Below, piece after piece: positions 24,759-32,717 of a DNA stretch of 43,446 nucleotides (the stretch's first letter is position 1; the number at the start of each line of letters is the position of its first letter). This DNA comes from [Clostridium] citroniae WAL-17108 (GTDB lineage Bacteria; Bacillota; Clostridia; Lachnospirales; Lachnospiraceae). The stretch is taken from NCBI RefSeq assembly GCF_000233455.1, contig NZ_JH376421.1, positions 651,007 to 694,452 of the forward strand, read 5' to 3'. Position numbers and translations under genes: made by a program. A model generated the notes under the pieces. That model searched no databases and was not told where the DNA came from. It saw only the letters and a program-made list of their open reading frames with translations.

Positions 24759-26081
24759 CTATTTTTTTCCCTTATCGTGCTTTTCATTGTATTTGGCAAC
24801 CATATTAGCCTTTGACGCAAGACTGCCCGGCTTTGCATTATCATTATAATACTTGTTGGATTCCTCCACGATTGCCTTTGTCTTGGCAATTTTAGCCATC
24901 TGGGCGCTTTCAGCCTTGATCTCTTTTTCCTCCATCTTCTTAAGCATGGTATCCACATTGCCTACCTTTGTGGGAGGAAGTCCTTTTTTAGCACGCTTTT
25001 TGTTGGTCTTTTCAATGTTCTTCTGAACCAGGTCATCAATATTCACCTTATTAAGATAAGAATTGATCCCTACCTGCTGAATAATAGTAAATACACTCTG
25101 TGCAACCCAGTAAAGTCCGATACCGGATGCAAATGAAAAACAGAAGAATACGGACATCAGAGGCATGGTTACATTCATGCTCTTCATCATGCCTGCCGCA
25201 GGATTGTCATCCTTACCAGAGGCCTGAGGCTGGTTGGCTGTCATCAGCTTGGTGCTGTACCACTGGCTCAGTCCCGCAAACAGAGGAATGCAGAGAGCCG
25301 CAATGGCCGTAAGTAAGGTGGTGCCGTCAACCTTATTAAAGTAGTTCATGATAACCTGAAGAGGTGTGTATGCAATATTGAGCCCAAAAAATGTCTGCAT
25401 GTTCTCAATGGCATCCACCACCCTGACGCCGGTTTCCGTAACAGCCTGTCCCACTGCCGAAAATGAATTCACCAGTGTGTCCCACTGCTGTCCTGTAAAT
25501 TTGTATAATAAGTCAATGACCGTGTTTACATTGGTATAATCATACTTGTCAATGGGCATTTTCTGAGCTGCTGCCAGATCCGTAAATGCCTGAGCGGTCT
25601 GATATCCGCTTGGAAGCTTGCTGATAATAGTCTCATAATATCCCCTTACAGACTGAACATATGCGGGAATATTATAGATAACACGATACAATGCAAAAAT
25701 GATAGGCATCTGGATCAAAAGAGGAAGGCAGCCGCCGGTCATGGAGGTACCGTACTTTTCATAAACCCCCTTGATCTCCGTCTGCATCATCATCGCATAC
25801 TTTTGATCATTTTCCTTGCCCTTATACTTTTTCTGGATTGCAGAAATCTCCGGCTGCATAACCGCCATCAGCTTGGAAGACTGCTGCTGCTTGATGGTAA
25901 GAGGTATCATAAGTACCTTTGTTACCAATGTAAAAAGAATAATACACAAACCGATGTTTTCAATACCAAATATACTGGTAAACTTAAACAGCCAGTCCAT
26001 GATCCACCCCAGGATATCTGCGATCGGCCCCAGAAAACCGCCTGTCTTTGTCAATACCACTGCGCCAACTAACTCATTCAA
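24759..26081 (-). CDS. yidC: membrane protein insertase YidC/SpoIIIJ (OxaA)
   Basis: Inserts and folds membrane proteins with or without Sec. A 440-aa protein with several membrane segments and conserved stretches FTLVTKVLMIPLTIKQQQSS, LPLLIQMPIIFALYRVI and FSFASGIGLYWVAQSVFTI. Between segments 2 and 3 is a long external loop (~residues 140-240). The cytoplasmic tail is Lys-rich and charged. The start is TTG 26081: AGGAGG is eight bases upstream, and the nearby ATG is out of frame and hits a stop at once. It follows yidD by 19 bp. Confidence 0.95.
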   Translation of the reverse strand: MNELVGAVVLTKTGGFLGPIADILGWIMDWLFKFTSIFGIENIGLCIILFTLVTKVLMIPLTIKQQQSSKLMAVMQPEISAIQKKYKGKENDQKYAMMMQTEIKGVYEKYGTSMTGGCLPLLIQMPIIFALYRVIYNIPAYVQSVRGYYETIISKLPSGYQTAQAFTDLAAAQKMPIDKYDYTNVNTVIDLLYKFTGQQWDTLVNSFSAVGQAVTETGVRVVDAIENMQTFFGLNIAYTPLQVIMNYFNKVDGTTLLTAIAALCIPLFAGLSQWYSTKLMTANQPQASGKDDNPAAGMMKSMNVTMPLMSVFFCFSFASGIGLYWVAQSVFTIIQQVGINSYLNKVNIDDLVQKNIEKTNKKRAKKGLPPTKVGNVDTMLKKMEEKEIKAESAQMAKIAKTKAIVEESNKYYNDNAKPGSLASKANMVAKYNEKHDKGKK

Positions 26082-26100
26082 TACGTATACCTCCTAATCT

Positions 26101-26313
26101 CTACGGAACTGGATCATAACCGCCTTCTGCAAATGGATGACACCTCAGTATCCTTTTGCAGGCCAACCATGTACCCTTTAACGCACCATACTTTTTTAGT
26201 GCCTCAATGGCGTATTGGGAGCACGTAGGTGTGTAAATACAGTGAGTTCTTATCTTAAGAGGAGACAAAAATCTCTGGTATCCCCTTACCAACAAAATAA
26301 AAAACCTTGCCAT
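26101..26313 (-). CDS. yidD: membrane protein insertion efficiency factor YidD
   Basis: A 70-aa cysteine-containing amphipathic protein that assists YidC. Family signatures: [47 protein letters not shown] and the terminal DPVP. I start at ATG 26313 ([13 protein letters not shown]); GTG 26319 is the alternative. The ribosome-binding site (GAAGTGAAG) is weak and overlaps the end of rnpA, so coupled translation is likely. Confidence 0.95.
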   Translation of the reverse strand: MARFFILLVRGYQRFLSPLKIRTHCIYTPTCSQYAIEALKKYGALKGTWLACKRILRCHPFAEGGYDPVP

Positions 26314-26320
26314 AATCACT

Positions 26321-26665
26321 TCACTTCGATTCTCTTAAAATGTGATGCAGTCCGCACAGGTGCATATAAGCACCTTCCAAATCTTTGTATTCTGATGTTT
26401 TTGCAGCCACTCTGGCCACAACAATGATGTTTAACCCAGTCTTCAATCTATGATCATTTAAACGAAATATTTCTCTTATAAGTCTGGTAATGTGATGGCG
26501 GACAACACTGTTTCCCACTTTCTTGCTGACCGAGATGCCGATCCGGTTCCTGTCTTCCCCGCTTTCCGCCACATACATAACAAGAAGTCTGTTTGCATAA
26601 GAAGTCCCACTTTTATAAATCTTCTGGAACTCACCGTTTTTCCTTACGGAAGGAAATCGTTTCAT
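26321..26665 (-). CDS. rnpA: ribonuclease P protein component
   Basis: Protein subunit of RNase P, which matures tRNA 5' ends with the catalytic RNA. 114 aa with the RNR-type motif [18 protein letters not shown] and the start [27 protein letters not shown] precedes ATG 26665. Between it and rpmH lies a hairpin (26694-26723) that may reduce rnpA relative to rpmH. Confidence 0.97.
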   Translation of the reverse strand: MKRFPSVRKNGEFQKIYKSGTSYANRLLVMYVAESGEDRNRIGISVSKKVGNSVVRHHITRLIREIFRLNDHRLKTGLNIIVVARVAAKTSEYKDLEGAYMHLCGLHHILRESK

Positions 26666-26693
26666 ACGATACTCCTAACAACTAATTATTAAG

Positions 26694-26723
26694 AAAAGAA
26701 AAGGCCACATGTTCCTGTGGCCT
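26694..26723 (-). terminator. terminator or attenuator between rpmH and rnpA
   Basis: Perfect 8-bp stem AGGCCACA / TGTGGCCT (26702-26709, 26716-26723), loop of 6, followed on the minus strand by TTTTCTT. Position suggests partial termination so that the ribosomal protein is made in excess over RnpA. Confidence 0.7.
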
Positions 26724-26754
26724 GTCGTTCTTTTGCTTTAAGCTTGAAACAAAA

Positions 26755-26889
26755 TTAAGCAGATAATCTGGCTCTACCTTTTGCTCTTCTGGCAGCAATA
26801 ACTTTTCTACCGCCTACAGTCTTCATTCTAGCTCTAAAGCCATGAACTTTCGCTCTCTGTCTCTTCTTGGGCTGAAATGTCATCTTCAT
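26755..26889 (-). CDS. rpmH: 50S ribosomal protein L34
   Basis: A 44-aa basic ribosomal protein. The reading gives [20 protein letters not shown], then [20 protein letters not shown] and RLSA, the complete L34 pattern. AGGAGGTGCCCGGATT precedes ATG 26889. It is the first gene of the rpmH-rnpA-yidD-yidC-jag cluster and has a consensus-like promoter at 26968-26996. Confidence 0.98.
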   Translation of the reverse strand: MKMTFQPKKRQRAKVHGFRARMKTVGGRKVIAARRAKGRARLSA

Positions 26890-26967
26890 AATCCGGGCAC
26901 CTCCTATCAAAATTATCTGGTAATGTGAAAACACACATTTAGACTAGTATAATTAAACATCCACTCA

Positions 26968-26996
26968 ATTATATAGAAGAAATCCGTCTTCGTCAA
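26968..26996 (-). promoter_or_regulatory. strong sigma-A promoter of rpmH
   Basis: TTGACG (26996-26991), 17-bp spacer, TATAAT (26973-26968) on the minus strand, 79 bp upstream of rpmH. Confidence 0.85.
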
Positions 26997-27030
26997 GTGC
27001 ATTTTCATAAAAAAACCACAAAAAACCTAT

Positions 27031-27056
27031 AAAAAAGGACGGTTTTAAGGCCGTCC
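27031..27056 (-). terminator. terminator after the ECF S-component gene
   Basis: GGACGG (27056-27051 on the minus strand) pairs with CCGTCC (27042-27037), loop of 8, followed by TTTTTT and ATAGG. It insulates the rpmH promoter from upstream transcription. Confidence 0.75.
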
Positions 27057-27105
27057 CAATAAAATGTGTGCATTGTCGGTTTCTGTTACTATATTTAGTA
27101 TTACG

Positions 27106-27729
27106 TCAGGGCTGCTTAGTAAAACGAAGCATTACTTTTCCTATAATTGCCACCAGGATTGCAGCAACGATCGCTTCCGGTATACCGGATGCGGTAACTG
27201 TCACCATGATCAGTCCCCATACGGCATCGATCGCAACATTTTTGGCAGCGGCATACTGGGAAGCAAACAAAAGATAGATACTCCCCATAACAAAAACCGT
27301 GTTGGTCATGGAGCCTATGAATCCGGTGATGGGAAGGGCTGCCATTCCATTAAGCCCCACCTTTTTAAACAGGATCCAGAGCCATCCCGCGATCACACCG
27401 ATCATGATCCTGCATCCCACAGAAACCCAGACTGCTTTTAATACGCCGGGAAGTCCGGTCATGCTCATAAACGGCGAAAACGCAAAAGAAAGCAAAGTGG
27501 GCGCCATGGTATTGCTGATCATGGAGCATATGCCAAACACAGCTCCCAGGATCGCACCAGCCAAAGGTCCCAGCAAGATCGCTCCCAAAATAACGGGAAT
27601 ATGCACAGTTGTTGCCTTAATCACCGGAAGCTGTATCATTCCGAAAGGCGTATTTGCCAGCAGAATGACAACTGCCATCATAAGTGCAACACTTGCAAGC
27701 CAACGAGTGTCTTTTTTCTTTTTATTCAA
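27106..27729 (-). CDS. ECF-type vitamin transporter S component, possibly pantothenate (PanT-like)
   Basis: A 207-aa membrane protein with about six hydrophobic segments. The stretch VIKATTVHIPVILGAILLGP followed by LAGAILGAVFGICSM is characteristic of energy-coupling-factor substrate-binding subunits of the group that includes PanT. Such S components borrow a shared EcfAAT module encoded elsewhere; none is in this window. The start is TTG 27729, nine bases after AGGAGG. It has its own promoter (27785-27814) and terminator. Pantothenate is a guess from resemblance; folate or other vitamins are alternatives. Confidence 0.75.
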   Translation of the reverse strand: MNKKKKDTRWLASVALMMAVVILLANTPFGMIQLPVIKATTVHIPVILGAILLGPLAGAILGAVFGICSMISNTMAPTLLSFAFSPFMSMTGLPGVLKAVWVSVGCRIMIGVIAGWLWILFKKVGLNGMAALPITGFIGSMTNTVFVMGSIYLLFASQYAAAKNVAIDAVWGLIMVTVTASGIPEAIVAAILVAIIGKVMLRFTKQP

Positions 27730-27784
27730 TTTTTTATCCTCCTGCTACTGTTCTTATAAATAAGATACAATGCCACATACCCAC

Positions 27785-27814
27785 ATTATAAACACAACTG
27801 GCAGGAGGCGTCAA
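27785..27814 (-). promoter_or_regulatory. sigma-A promoter of the ECF S-component gene
   Basis: TTGACG (27814-27809), 18-bp spacer, TATAAT (27790-27785) on the minus strand. The 55-nt leader is too short for a known vitamin riboswitch. Confidence 0.65.
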
Positions 27815-27824
27815 CGTAAAATTA

Positions 27825-29222
27825 TTAATTTAAAAACCACTGTGCGCCCAGTCCCGTAATGGCGACAGCCGTCAGTATGTACAGACAGATGGAGGTCAGG
27901 TATGCAAACGGAATGGACAGCTTTAAAAACTCCTTGGACTCTACCTTGGTATAAGCAAGACCCCAGGCGATCCAGGACTGAGTAATACAGGAACCTACAT
28001 TTACGGTCGTGGCCGGAATGGAGAATACGCAGAACAGGAACGGAACTGAAAAATGTCCGACATTTGACAGGACTCCCAGTGTTGCAGCGCCGCAGCCAAA
28101 CAGGGTAAAGGGACCCCTGAAAAATCCTAAAAATGCCAATGCCGCAAAGAGGATGCACACCACATACTCACTGGTAGGCATGATTCCGCCTATGACTTCC
28201 TTAAAGAACGGAGAGGCATATGTCGCACAGGTATTAAACATGGGCAGGGTTAAAAGGAAACCGATCAGAGGAGCGGTATCCACCACGCCGTCATAATACA
28301 GCTTATTAACCAGCTGGCAGTTCTCCTTAAAGGATCCTTTCATCCTTCCGCACAAAAACAGGGCCGCAAAACCAGCTATGATAAAACCGCCGATCACTGA
28401 AAAATCCAGGGCGATCTTAAGGACCACGGGCACGATGGGAAGCAGAAGGGCCAGCATGGGAGCCTCCTTCTGAGGCTGTGCATTAGGGGTACGGGATGCC
28501 CATGCATGGCTCCTCTTTCCAAACTTCAGGTAAATGCCTGTGAGCAGGGAAACAGTGACCACGGAAATCCCCAGGGCATAATATCCCCAGTGGGTTGCAT
28601 ACCATGAAAATGAAAATTCAGGCATCTGATCAGCCGGCAGGATAAATGCGCGCAGCTGTGAGAACTGAAGCACAGGGTTTAGGTACATGCCTGCGGAAAC
28701 AGATCCCATAAATGTAAACATGGCTATGGCCTTTGGAATACCAAGGCTCATCAGAATAGGAAGCACGATAACGCCGATGGCGATAACCGGTCCGGCGCCC
28801 ATCATGGCAGTGAATATAAAAGCCGTAACAATATTAAGAAGCACAATGGTAATGATGGGGCGATCCCCGCCAAGTTCCACTGTCTTGCGGATCAGCGTGG
28901 AAGCAATTCCTGTCTCCATGAGAACCCGTCCAAACCAGGCGCCCCAGCACACATTGACAAGGGTTGTGCCCCATCCCTCAGGAGCTGCCTGATAGATCTT
29001 GTTTAAAATGGCAACCAATCCCTTGCCTCCGTCCCCTCCAAACTGGAGTACAGGATTCTCGGCAATGAACTCCGGGGAGGATATCCCTGCACCAGCCAGC
29101 GACAGCACGGTCCACAACACGGAAATAATCAGAAAACCGATCATCAGGTTGTAGCCTTTTACACAATAATAGGCCAGGGCAAAGAACGTAAGGATAAGCA
29201 GTACACCAATCATAAATTCCAT
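27825..29222 (-). CDS. ion-coupled organic-acid permease (GntP/citrate-type, tentative)
   Basis: A 465-aa polytopic membrane protein with roughly 11-12 hydrophobic segments. Glycine-rich membrane turns (GWGTTLVNVCWGAWFGRVLMETG, split at this motif, and FTAMMGAGPVIAIGVIVLPI) are typical of the ion-transporter superfamily that includes GntP, CitMHS and Dcu-type carriers. I cannot choose the family or substrate with certainty. ATG 29222 follows GGGGGATATTTT. It is read away from oriC and has a promoter at 29296-29324 and an 11-bp inverted repeat in its leader. Confidence 0.6.
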   Translation of the reverse strand: MEFMIGVLLILTFFALAYYCVKGYNLMIGFLIISVLWTVLSLAGAGISSPEFIAENPVLQFGGDGGKGLVAILNKIYQAAPEGWGTTLVNVCWGAWFGRVLMETGIASTLIRKTVELGGDRPIITIVLLNIVTAFIFTAMMGAGPVIAIGVIVLPILMSLGIPKAIAMFTFMGSVSAGMYLNPVLQFSQLRAFILPADQMPEFSFSWYATHWGYYALGISVVTVSLLTGIYLKFGKRSHAWASRTPNAQPQKEAPMLALLLPIVPVVLKIALDFSVIGGFIIAGFAALFLCGRMKGSFKENCQLVNKLYYDGVVDTAPLIGFLLTLPMFNTCATYASPFFKEVIGGIMPTSEYVVCILFAALAFLGFFRGPFTLFGCGAATLGVLSNVGHFSVPFLFCVFSIPATTVNVGSCITQSWIAWGLAYTKVESKEFLKLSIPFAYLTSICLYILTAVAITGLGAQWFLN

Positions 29223-29249
29223 AAAATATCCCCCTTTAATTGAATTTGG

Positions 29250-29278
29250 TAAAATTTATTAAAAAACAATAAATTTTA
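29250..29278. repeat. 11-bp perfect inverted repeat in the permease leader
   Basis: TAAAATTTATT (29250-29260) and AATAAATTTTA (29268-29278) around a 7-nt spacer, between the promoter (29296-29324) and the ribosome-binding site. The spacing of arm centres (18 bp) fits a dimeric repressor operator. Confidence 0.75.
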
Positions 29279-29295
29279 TGAACAGTTTCTAATAT

Positions 29296-29324
29296 ATTAT
29301 ACTAAATCATAGGTATTTAAGCAA
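29296..29324 (-). promoter_or_regulatory. sigma-A promoter of the permease gene
   Basis: TTGCTT (29324-29319), 17-bp spacer, TATAAT (29301-29296) on the minus strand. Confidence 0.6.
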
Positions 29325-29375
29325 TATAAACCATGTAAACGTAGCTTTTTTTTAACATCCCCCTTCGTCCTTGTC

Positions 29376-29595
29376 TGTGGATTTACATAAACTTATCCAC
29401 AAATTGTTGATAAGTTGTGGATAAGTGTGTGTAATTATCTTTTTTTTCCCCAGTGCTCATAAAAAAGTCCAGAATTTCTATATATTTCCGGGTTGTGCAC
29501 AACTCAGGTTAACTTTTTTATGGTTTTTGTGGAAAAACCCTCCATCCACAAGGCTTTCACAGTGCTTCCACAAGCTGCACACAAAGTTATCCACA
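29376..29595. other. oriC, upstream DnaA-box cluster
   Basis: The gap 29223-29687 between the divergent permease and dnaA contains exact DnaA boxes TTATCCACA at 29393-29401 (+), 29416-29424 (-) and 29587-29595 (+), a one-mismatch box TGTTGATAA at 29405-29413, and weaker TGTGGA-type matches at 29376 and near 29528. The stretch is AT-rich with T-runs. The position, gene order and the switch of gene strand identify the origin; DnaA binding here would also autoregulate dnaA. Confidence 0.9.
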
Positions 29596-29687
29596 ATATT
29601 TTACACTTTCCATTGAAAAAATTTTTGGTTTAGTATACAATGGATTTAGATTGGGCAATTCTGCAATACAGTTTTAGGAGACAAGAA

Positions 29688-31058
29688 ATGATCGATAAAA
29701 TCAAAGAAAACTGGGACAAAATCCTGCTTACCTTAAAAGAAGAACACGAAATATCCAATATCTCCTACAGTACCTGGCTGGAACCCTTGAAGCCATATTC
29801 TTTTAAAGATAACACAGTAATAATCATTGTTCCTGAACAAACCTTTTTACAATACGTTAATAAAAAATATGGATTTTTATTAAAGGTGACCATCTCGGAG
29901 TTCCTTGAACAGGAATGCGAGGTGGATTTCAAAGTTAAGGAACAAATCATTGAAAAAGAAGAACCGTCAGGGCCGCAGCTGATCCAGAAAACATCGGTAG
30001 CAGTAAGCCCGGACGTTATTCAGAGTGCCAACCTTAACTCAAAGTATACCTTTGATACCTTTGTGGTGGGTTCCAACAACAACCTGGCCCATGCAGCAGC
30101 CCTGGCCGTAGCGGAATCCCCGGGAGAAATCTACAACCCCCTGTTTATATACGGAGGCGTGGGACTTGGAAAAACCCACTTAATGCATGCTATTGCACAT
30201 TTCATATTAAAAAACAACCCCAATTCCAAGATCCTTTACGTCACATCGGAGACCTTTACCAATGAGCTGATCGATGCCATCCGTAACAAAAACAACATAA
30301 CCACCACGGAATTCAGAGAAAAGTACCGCAATAACGATGTGCTCCTCATTGATGATATCCAGTTTATCATCGGTAAGGAAAGTACCCAGGAAGAATTTTT
30401 CCATACCTTTAATACACTATATGAGTCCAAGAAGCAGATTATAATCTCCTCAGATAAACCTCCAAAGGAAATTGAAACCCTGGAGGAGCGCCTGCGCTCC
30501 CGTTTTGAGTGGGGCCTGACCGTGGACATCCAGTCTCCTGATTATGAGACAAGAATGGCCATACTGCGCAAAAAAGAAGAGATGGAAGGATATAATATAG
30601 ACAATGAGGTGATCAAATACATCGCCACCAACATCAAATCCAATATCCGTGAACTGGAAGGAGCCCTCACCAAGATCGTTGCCCTTTCCAGGCTGAACAA
30701 ATGTGATATCACATTGGAACTGGCTGAGGAGGCGCTTAAGGATATCATTTCCCCCAATGCCCAGCGGGAGGTGACTCCTGACCTGATCATTCAGATCGTG
30801 TCGGACCACTATGGGCTGACTCCCCTTGACATTTCCTCCCAAAAAAGGAACAAGGAAATCGTATACCCACGGCAGATCGTCATGTACCTTTGCAGGAATA
30901 TGACGGAAACCCCTCTCCAGACCATTGGAAGATACCTGGGAGGAAGGGACCATACCACGATTATCCATGGCGCTGAGAAGATCGCAGGCGACATTAAGAA
31001 GGATGATACACTTAAGAATACCATCGAGATACTAAAAAAGAAGATCAATCCACAATAG
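29688..31058 (+). CDS. dnaA: chromosomal replication initiator DnaA
   Basis: AAA+ initiator that binds DnaA boxes and opens oriC. Start is ATG 29688 (MIDKIKENWDKIL, 456 aa), preceded by AGGAGACAAGAA; an ATG 48 bases earlier lacks such a site. Domains: N-terminal domain I (1-~80), linker, AAA+ with Walker A GGVGLGKTHL (~156-165) and Walker B VLLIDDIQF (~218-226), and the C-terminal DNA-binding domain with the signature YLGGRDHTTIIHGAEKI. First gene of the plus-strand replication cluster. Confidence 0.98.
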   Translation: MIDKIKENWDKILLTLKEEHEISNISYSTWLEPLKPYSFKDNTVIIIVPEQTFLQYVNKKYGFLLKVTISEFLEQECEVDFKVKEQIIEKEEPSGPQLIQKTSVAVSPDVIQSANLNSKYTFDTFVVGSNNNLAHAAALAVAESPGEIYNPLFIYGGVGLGKTHLMHAIAHFILKNNPNSKILYVTSETFTNELIDAIRNKNNITTTEFREKYRNNDVLLIDDIQFIIGKESTQEEFFHTFNTLYESKKQIIISSDKPPKEIETLEERLRSRFEWGLTVDIQSPDYETRMAILRKKEEMEGYNIDNEVIKYIATNIKSNIRELEGALTKIVALSRLNKCDITLELAEEALKDIISPNAQREVTPDLIIQIVSDHYGLTPLDISSQKRNKEIVYPRQIVMYLCRNMTETPLQTIGRYLGGRDHTTIIHGAEKIAGDIKKDDTLKNTIEILKKKINPQ

Positions 31059-31082
31059 GCCGTGGAATTCATGTGGACAGGT

Positions 31083-31335
31083 TGTTGATAACTGCCTGGA
31101 CTTTAAGACCTTGTGAATCATTTTTAACCATATGTGGATAAACCTGAAGTTTTACCATGGATTGGTGGATGATTTCCACAGATCATTCCACATGAACTTG
31201 TCCTTAATCCTCAAGGGATTCGAGGGGTTTTACACAAACCCACAACCCCTACTACGGTTTCTACGAAAATTATCTATATCTTCAACTACTGATGGAGCTT
31301 CGGTCTCCAAATAATCTGAAAGGAAGTTATCAACA
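31083..31335. other. oriC, downstream DnaA-box cluster and candidate unwinding region
   Basis: The 279-bp dnaA-dnaN gap carries an exact DnaA box TGTGGATAA at 31133-31141 (-), one-mismatch boxes at 31083-31091 and 31327-31335 (TTATCAACA, between the dnaN ribosome-binding site and ATG), and weaker ATTTCCACA/CATTCCACA matches near 31169-31190. A GC-rich CCCCTACTACGG (31247-31258) leads into an AT-rich stretch with further TAC/CTA triplets to about 31290, like the DnaA-trio layout next to the Bacillus unwinding element. The window thus shows a bipartite origin. Confidence 0.75.
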
Positions 31336-31337
31336 TT

Positions 31338-32456
31338 ATGAAGCTAAAATTTCAAAAAGACGCCATTGTAAACGGCATTAATATTGTAATGAAGGCAGTA
31401 CCCTCCAAAACAACCATGTCCATCCTGGAATGTATCCTGATCGATGCCAGCACAGGCGAGATCAAGCTTACGGGCAATGATATGGAACTGGGAATTGAGA
31501 CAAAAGTAGAAGGTGAGATCCTGGAACATGGAAAGATCGCACTGGACGCTAAGCTTTTTTCCGAGATCACACGCCGTCTCTCCAGTGAGAACGCATCCGT
31601 TACCATTGAATCTGATGACAAATTCAACACTACCATCAGCTGTGAGAACTCCGTTTTTAATATCCAGGGACGTGACGGAGAGGAATTTGCCTACCTTCCC
31701 TACATTGAAAAGGACAAATATATCTGCCTTTCCCAGTTCACGCTGAAGGAAGTGATCCAGCAGACCATATTTTCCATCTCCCCCAATGACAGCAACAAGA
31801 TGATGGCAGGGGAATTATTTGAGGTCAATGAAAACCAGTTAAAAGTGGTATCCCTTGACGGGCACCGTATCTCCATCCGTAAGGTCCGCTTAAAAGATCA
31901 TTATGAGGACACCAAGGTGATCGTACCGGGCAAGACATTGAGCGAGGTCAGCAAGATCTTAGGCGGTGACAATGAAAAGGAGGTCCTGATCTATTTCAGC
32001 CCCAATCATATCCTGTTTGAGTTTGACAGCACCATTGTGGTGTCACGTCTGATCGAAGGCGAATATTTCAGGATCAACCAGATGCTGTCCAATGATTATG
32101 AGACAAAAGTATCCGTGAACAAGAAGGAGTTCTTAAACTGTATTGAGCGTGCCACCATCCTGATCAGGGAAAATGACAAAAAGCCGCTGATCATCAACAT
32201 TGGTGACAATTCCATGGAGATGAAGCTCAACTCCAGTTTCGGATCCATGAACGCAGACCTTATGATCCACAAAACCGGTAAGGACATTATGATCGGTTTT
32301 AATCCAAAGTTCCTGATCGATGCCCTGCGCGTAATAGACGATGAAGAGATCAACATTTATATGATGAATCCCAAGTCCCCATGCTTTATCAAGGATGATG
32401 AGGAGAATTATATTTACCTGATTCTTCCTGTTAATTTCAATGCAGCAACGGTTTAG
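31338..32456 (+). CDS. dnaN: DNA polymerase III beta subunit (sliding clamp)
   Basis: Ring-shaped processivity clamp. The 372-aa length is standard, with MKLKFQKDAIVNGINIVMKA at the start, internal VSLDGHRISIR, and the C-terminal NFNAATV in place of the more usual MPMR-type end. AAAGGAAG precedes the ATG. It is followed within 26 bp by rlbA. Confidence 0.97.
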   Translation: MKLKFQKDAIVNGINIVMKAVPSKTTMSILECILIDASTGEIKLTGNDMELGIETKVEGEILEHGKIALDAKLFSEITRRLSSENASVTIESDDKFNTTISCENSVFNIQGRDGEEFAYLPYIEKDKYICLSQFTLKEVIQQTIFSISPNDSNKMMAGELFEVNENQLKVVSLDGHRISIRKVRLKDHYEDTKVIVPGKTLSEVSKILGGDNEKEVLIYFSPNHILFEFDSTIVVSRLIEGEYFRINQMLSNDYETKVSVNKKEFLNCIERATILIRENDKKPLIINIGDNSMEMKLNSSFGSMNADLMIHKTGKDIMIGFNPKFLIDALRVIDDEEINIYMMNPKSPCFIKDDEENYIYLILPVNFNAATV

Positions 32457-32482
32457 TACGGTTTTTGTACTAAGAAAGGAAA

Positions 32483-32695
32483 ATGATGGAAATAATTAAA
32501 TTGAGGGAAGACTATATCAAACTGGGCCAGGCGCTGAAAGCGGCCGGCCTGGTCCAGTCTGGTGTAGATGCCAAATATGCAATTGAGGACGGTCTTGTAT
32601 CCGTAAACGGAGAGGCCGCTTTTCAGCGCGGTAAGAAGCTGGTGGACGGTGACATCGTGACCTACGATGGACAGACCATCAAGATCACCAAATAG
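32483..32695 (+). CDS. rlbA: S4-domain RNA-binding protein (YaaA/RlbA family)
   Basis: A 70-aa S4 domain protein (LGQALKAAGLVQSGVDAKYA, EDGLVSVNGEA, RGKKLVDGDIVTYDG) always found between dnaN and recF in many Firmicutes, thought to act in ribosome assembly. AAGAAAGGAAA precedes ATG 32483. 22 bp to recF. Confidence 0.92.
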   Translation: MMEIIKLREDYIKLGQALKAAGLVQSGVDAKYAIEDGLVSVNGEAAFQRGKKLVDGDIVTYDGQTIKITK

Positions 32696-32717
32696 GGACC
32701 GCAGAAAGAGAACATCC

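Noticed and set aside
27730..27784. Vitamin riboswitch ahead of the ECF S component
   Set aside because: The leader is only about 55 nt and lacks recognisable TPP, FMN, cobalamin or THF motifs.
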